Source of the DNA: UBA668 sp043740085
GTDB taxonomy: Bacteria > Actinomycetota > Acidimicrobiia > Acidimicrobiales > Ilumatobacteraceae
Assembly: GCA_043740085.1 (NCBI GenBank)
Contig: JAYUCY010000061.1
Span: 1 to 51,886, forward strand
Direction of reading: 5' to 3'
DNA length: 51,886 bases
In this document: positions 50,192 to 51,886 of the stretch, piece by piece
Numbering within the stretch: position 1 is the first letter of the stretch
How the letters are laid out: each line of letters opens with the position of its first letter
The notes under the pieces: generated by a model
Databases searched by the model: none
What the model was told of the DNA's origin: nothing
Seen by the model: the letters and a program-made list of their open reading frames with translations, nothing else
Translations under genes and position numbers: made by a program

Positions 50192-51868
50192 TCAGCGGGC
50201 CAGCGGCTTGTACTTGATTCGGTGCGGCTGGTCGGCGCTGGAACCGAGCTCCTTGTGGCGCCAGGTCTCGTACTCGCTGAAGTTGCCCTCGAACCAACGG
50301 ACCTGACTATCGCCTTCGAATGCCAGCACGTGGGTGGCAATGCGGTCGAGGAACCAGCGGTCGTGGCTGATCACCACCGCGCAGCCGGGGAAGTCGTCGA
50401 GTGCCAGTTCCAACGCGCGCAACGTGTCCACGTCGAGGTCGTTGGTTGGTTCGTCGAGCAGCAGCACGTTGCCACCGTTCTTGAGCACCTTCGCGAGGTG
50501 CACGCGGTTGCGCTCGCCACCGGACAAATCGCCAACCCGCTTTTGCTGATCGGCACCCTTGAAGTTGAAGCTGGCGCAGTACGCCCGCCCGTGGATCTCG
50601 CGGTTGCCGACCTTCATGTGCTCGACGCCACCCGTGATCTCCTCGTACACCGACGCGTCGGGATCGAGCACGTCGCGGCTCTGGTCGACGTAGGCCATTT
50701 CGACGGTGTCGCCGACCACGATGGTGCCCGAGTCGGGCGATTCCTGACCGGTGAGCATCTTGAACAGTGTGGTCTTGCCGGCACCGTTGGGGCCGATGAT
50801 GCCCACGATGCCCGCCTTGGGCAGCGTGAACGACAGGTCTTCCACCAGTAGCTTGTCGCCGAAACCCTTGCCGAGGTTCTTGACCTCGATCACCGTGTCG
50901 CCCAGGCGCTTGCCGACCGGGATGGTGATCTCCAACTTGTCGGGCCCGCGCTCGGCAGCCTCGGCGTCGTTCTGCAACTTGTCGTACGCGGTGAGTCGGG
51001 CCTTGCCTTTGGCCTGGCGAGCCTTGGGTGACATCCTCACCCATTCGAGCTCACGGGCCAGGGTGCGCTGGCGGGCTTCGTTGCCCTTTTCCTCGCGCAG
51101 AATGCGCTCCTGCTTCTGCTCCAACCAGCTGGAGTAGTTGCCTTCGAAGGGCATGCCGCGACCGCGGTCCAGCTCAAGAATCCACTTGGCGACGTTGTCG
51201 AGGAAGTAGCGGTCGTGCGTGATGGCGACGACGGTGCCGCTGTATTCCTGCAGGAACCGCTCCAGCCAATCGACGCTCTCCGCATCGAGATGGTTGGTGG
51301 GTTCGTCGAGCAGCAACAAGTCGGGGTGACTGAGCAGTAGCCGGCACAGCGCGACGCGCCGACGCTCGCCACCGGAGAGCGTGGTGACATCTGCGTCGTC
51401 GGGCGGGCAGCGCAAAGCGTCCATGGCGATACCCACGTTGCGCTCGAGGCTCCACGCATCAGCAGCGGCGATCTTGTCTTCCAGGTCGGCCTGCAGCGCC
51501 CCGACCTTCTCATAGTCGGCATCGGGGTCCGCCCACATGCCCATCACGTCGTTGTAGCGGTCGATCAGGCCCTGGACCTCGGCGACGCCGTCCATCACGT
51601 TGCCCTTGACGTCTTTCGTCGGGTCGAGCTGCGGCTCCTGCGCGAGGTAGCCAACCGTGAACCCAGGGGTGAGGCGGGCTTCGCCGGTGTAGCCGTCATC
51701 AAGGCCGGCCATGATCTTGAGCAGGCTGGACTTGCCAGCGCCGTTGCTGCCCAACACGCCGATCTTCGCGCCGGGGTAGAACGACAGTGAGATGTTCTCC
51801 AGCACCGTGCGATCCGGTGGGTAGAAGCGAGCCAGCTTGTAACAGGTGTAAATGAATTCGTGAGCCAT
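50192..51868 (-). CDS. ettA: Energy-dependent translational throttle protein EttA (ABC-F)
   Basis: This ABC-F ATPase binds the ribosomal E site and gates the first peptide bond according to ATP/ADP. The 558-residue protein has two ATPase domains: GSNGAGKSSLLKI with LSGGERRRVALCRLLL and LLLLDEPTNHLD, and GPNGAGKTTLFKML with LSGGERNRVHLAKVL and LLLDEPTNDLD. The linker (about 240-300, RERILREEKGNEARQRTLARELEWVRM) is the P-site tRNA interaction motif. It begins at 51868, 18 nt from the window edge, and is complete. Confidence 0.96.
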   Translation of the reverse strand: MAHEFIYTCYKLARFYPPDRTVLENISLSFYPGAKIGVLGSNGAGKSSLLKIMAGLDDGYTGEARLTPGFTVGYLAQEPQLDPTKDVKGNVMDGVAEVQGLIDRYNDVMGMWADPDADYEKVGALQADLEDKIAAADAWSLERNVGIAMDALRCPPDDADVTTLSGGERRRVALCRLLLSHPDLLLLDEPTNHLDAESVDWLERFLQEYSGTVVAITHDRYFLDNVAKWILELDRGRGMPFEGNYSSWLEQKQERILREEKGNEARQRTLARELEWVRMSPKARQAKGKARLTAYDKLQNDAEAAERGPDKLEITIPVGKRLGDTVIEVKNLGKGFGDKLLVEDLSFTLPKAGIVGIIGPNGAGKTTLFKMLTGQESPDSGTIVVGDTVEMAYVDQSRDVLDPDASVYEEITGGVEHMKVGNREIHGRAYCASFNFKGADQQKRVGDLSGGERNRVHLAKVLKNGGNVLLLDEPTNDLDVDTLRALELALDDFPGCAVVISHDRWFLDRIATHVLAFEGDSQVRWFEGNFSEYETWRHKELGSSADQPHRIKYKPLAR

Positions 51869-51886
51869 GACGAGATGGCAGGCTAA

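Overview
The window is a GC-rich (roughly 60-65 % by eye) chromosomal segment with dense, mostly short-spaced genes. It reads as a member of the Actinomycetota, and gene content and style suggest Acidimicrobiia (inference). Supporting points are a NucS/EndoMS mismatch endonuclease, a WhiG-type sigma factor, a mec-cysM pair, a SigE-family ECF sigma factor, an LLM-class oxidoreductase and many starts that look leaderless (a TANNNT box 6-9 nt before ATG/GTG). There are no insertion sequences, phage genes or CRISPR arrays.

Layout. 1-4283: tmRNA (ssrA) and SmpB of the trans-translation system, with an EthD-like protein, a Mug DNA glycosylase, a dimethylargininase, a JAMM protease and cysteine synthase CysM. 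4359-8854: a secreted repeat protein ending in a sortase domain, a DMT-type transporter, an acyltransferase and a CPBP intramembrane protease. 8869-11093: murI-rph-rdgB; with mec-cysM this recalls the mycobacterial Rv1334-Rv1341 neighbourhood, but without CysO. 11100-12979: an ECF sigma factor overlapping a membrane-anchored seven-repeat propeller protein. 13134-15360: an MFS exporter with a palindromic operator and its TetR regulator. 16306-19365: a lipoprotein, a secreted Asp/Asn-rich protein, a second ECF sigma factor and its overlapping putative anti-sigma factor with a 12-unit acidic repeat.

19477-27705: tRNA-Leu(UAG), a HerA-like ATPase, a SufR-like regulator divergent from two fold-type II PLP enzymes, a beta-carbonic anhydrase, ClpP and a lipoprotein. 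27906-41263 is a long housekeeping run: comM/yifB, dprA, xerC, whiG, a degenerate LytM protein, rpsB, tsf, pyrH, frr, cdsA, dxr, rip1/rseP, ispG. It joins DNA uptake and recombination, translation, phospholipid synthesis and the MEP isoprenoid pathway. 41265-45369: nucleoside phosphorylase, manA, nucS and a UbiB-family kinase. 45465-49320 looks accessory: a PEP-utilising swivel-domain protein without its ATP-grasp domain, and a large His-rich membrane protein with a duplicated domain of no recognised family, bracketed by decayed remnants of an MFS transporter and an enoyl-CoA hydratase. 49417-51868: an inositol-phosphatase-family enzyme and the ABC-F translation factor EttA.

The parts most likely to hold undescribed biology are the His-rich duplicated-domain protein (47301-49193), the ECF/anti-sigma module with acidic repeats (16306-19365), the ECF/propeller pair (11100-12979) and the sortase-repeat fusion (4359-6113).
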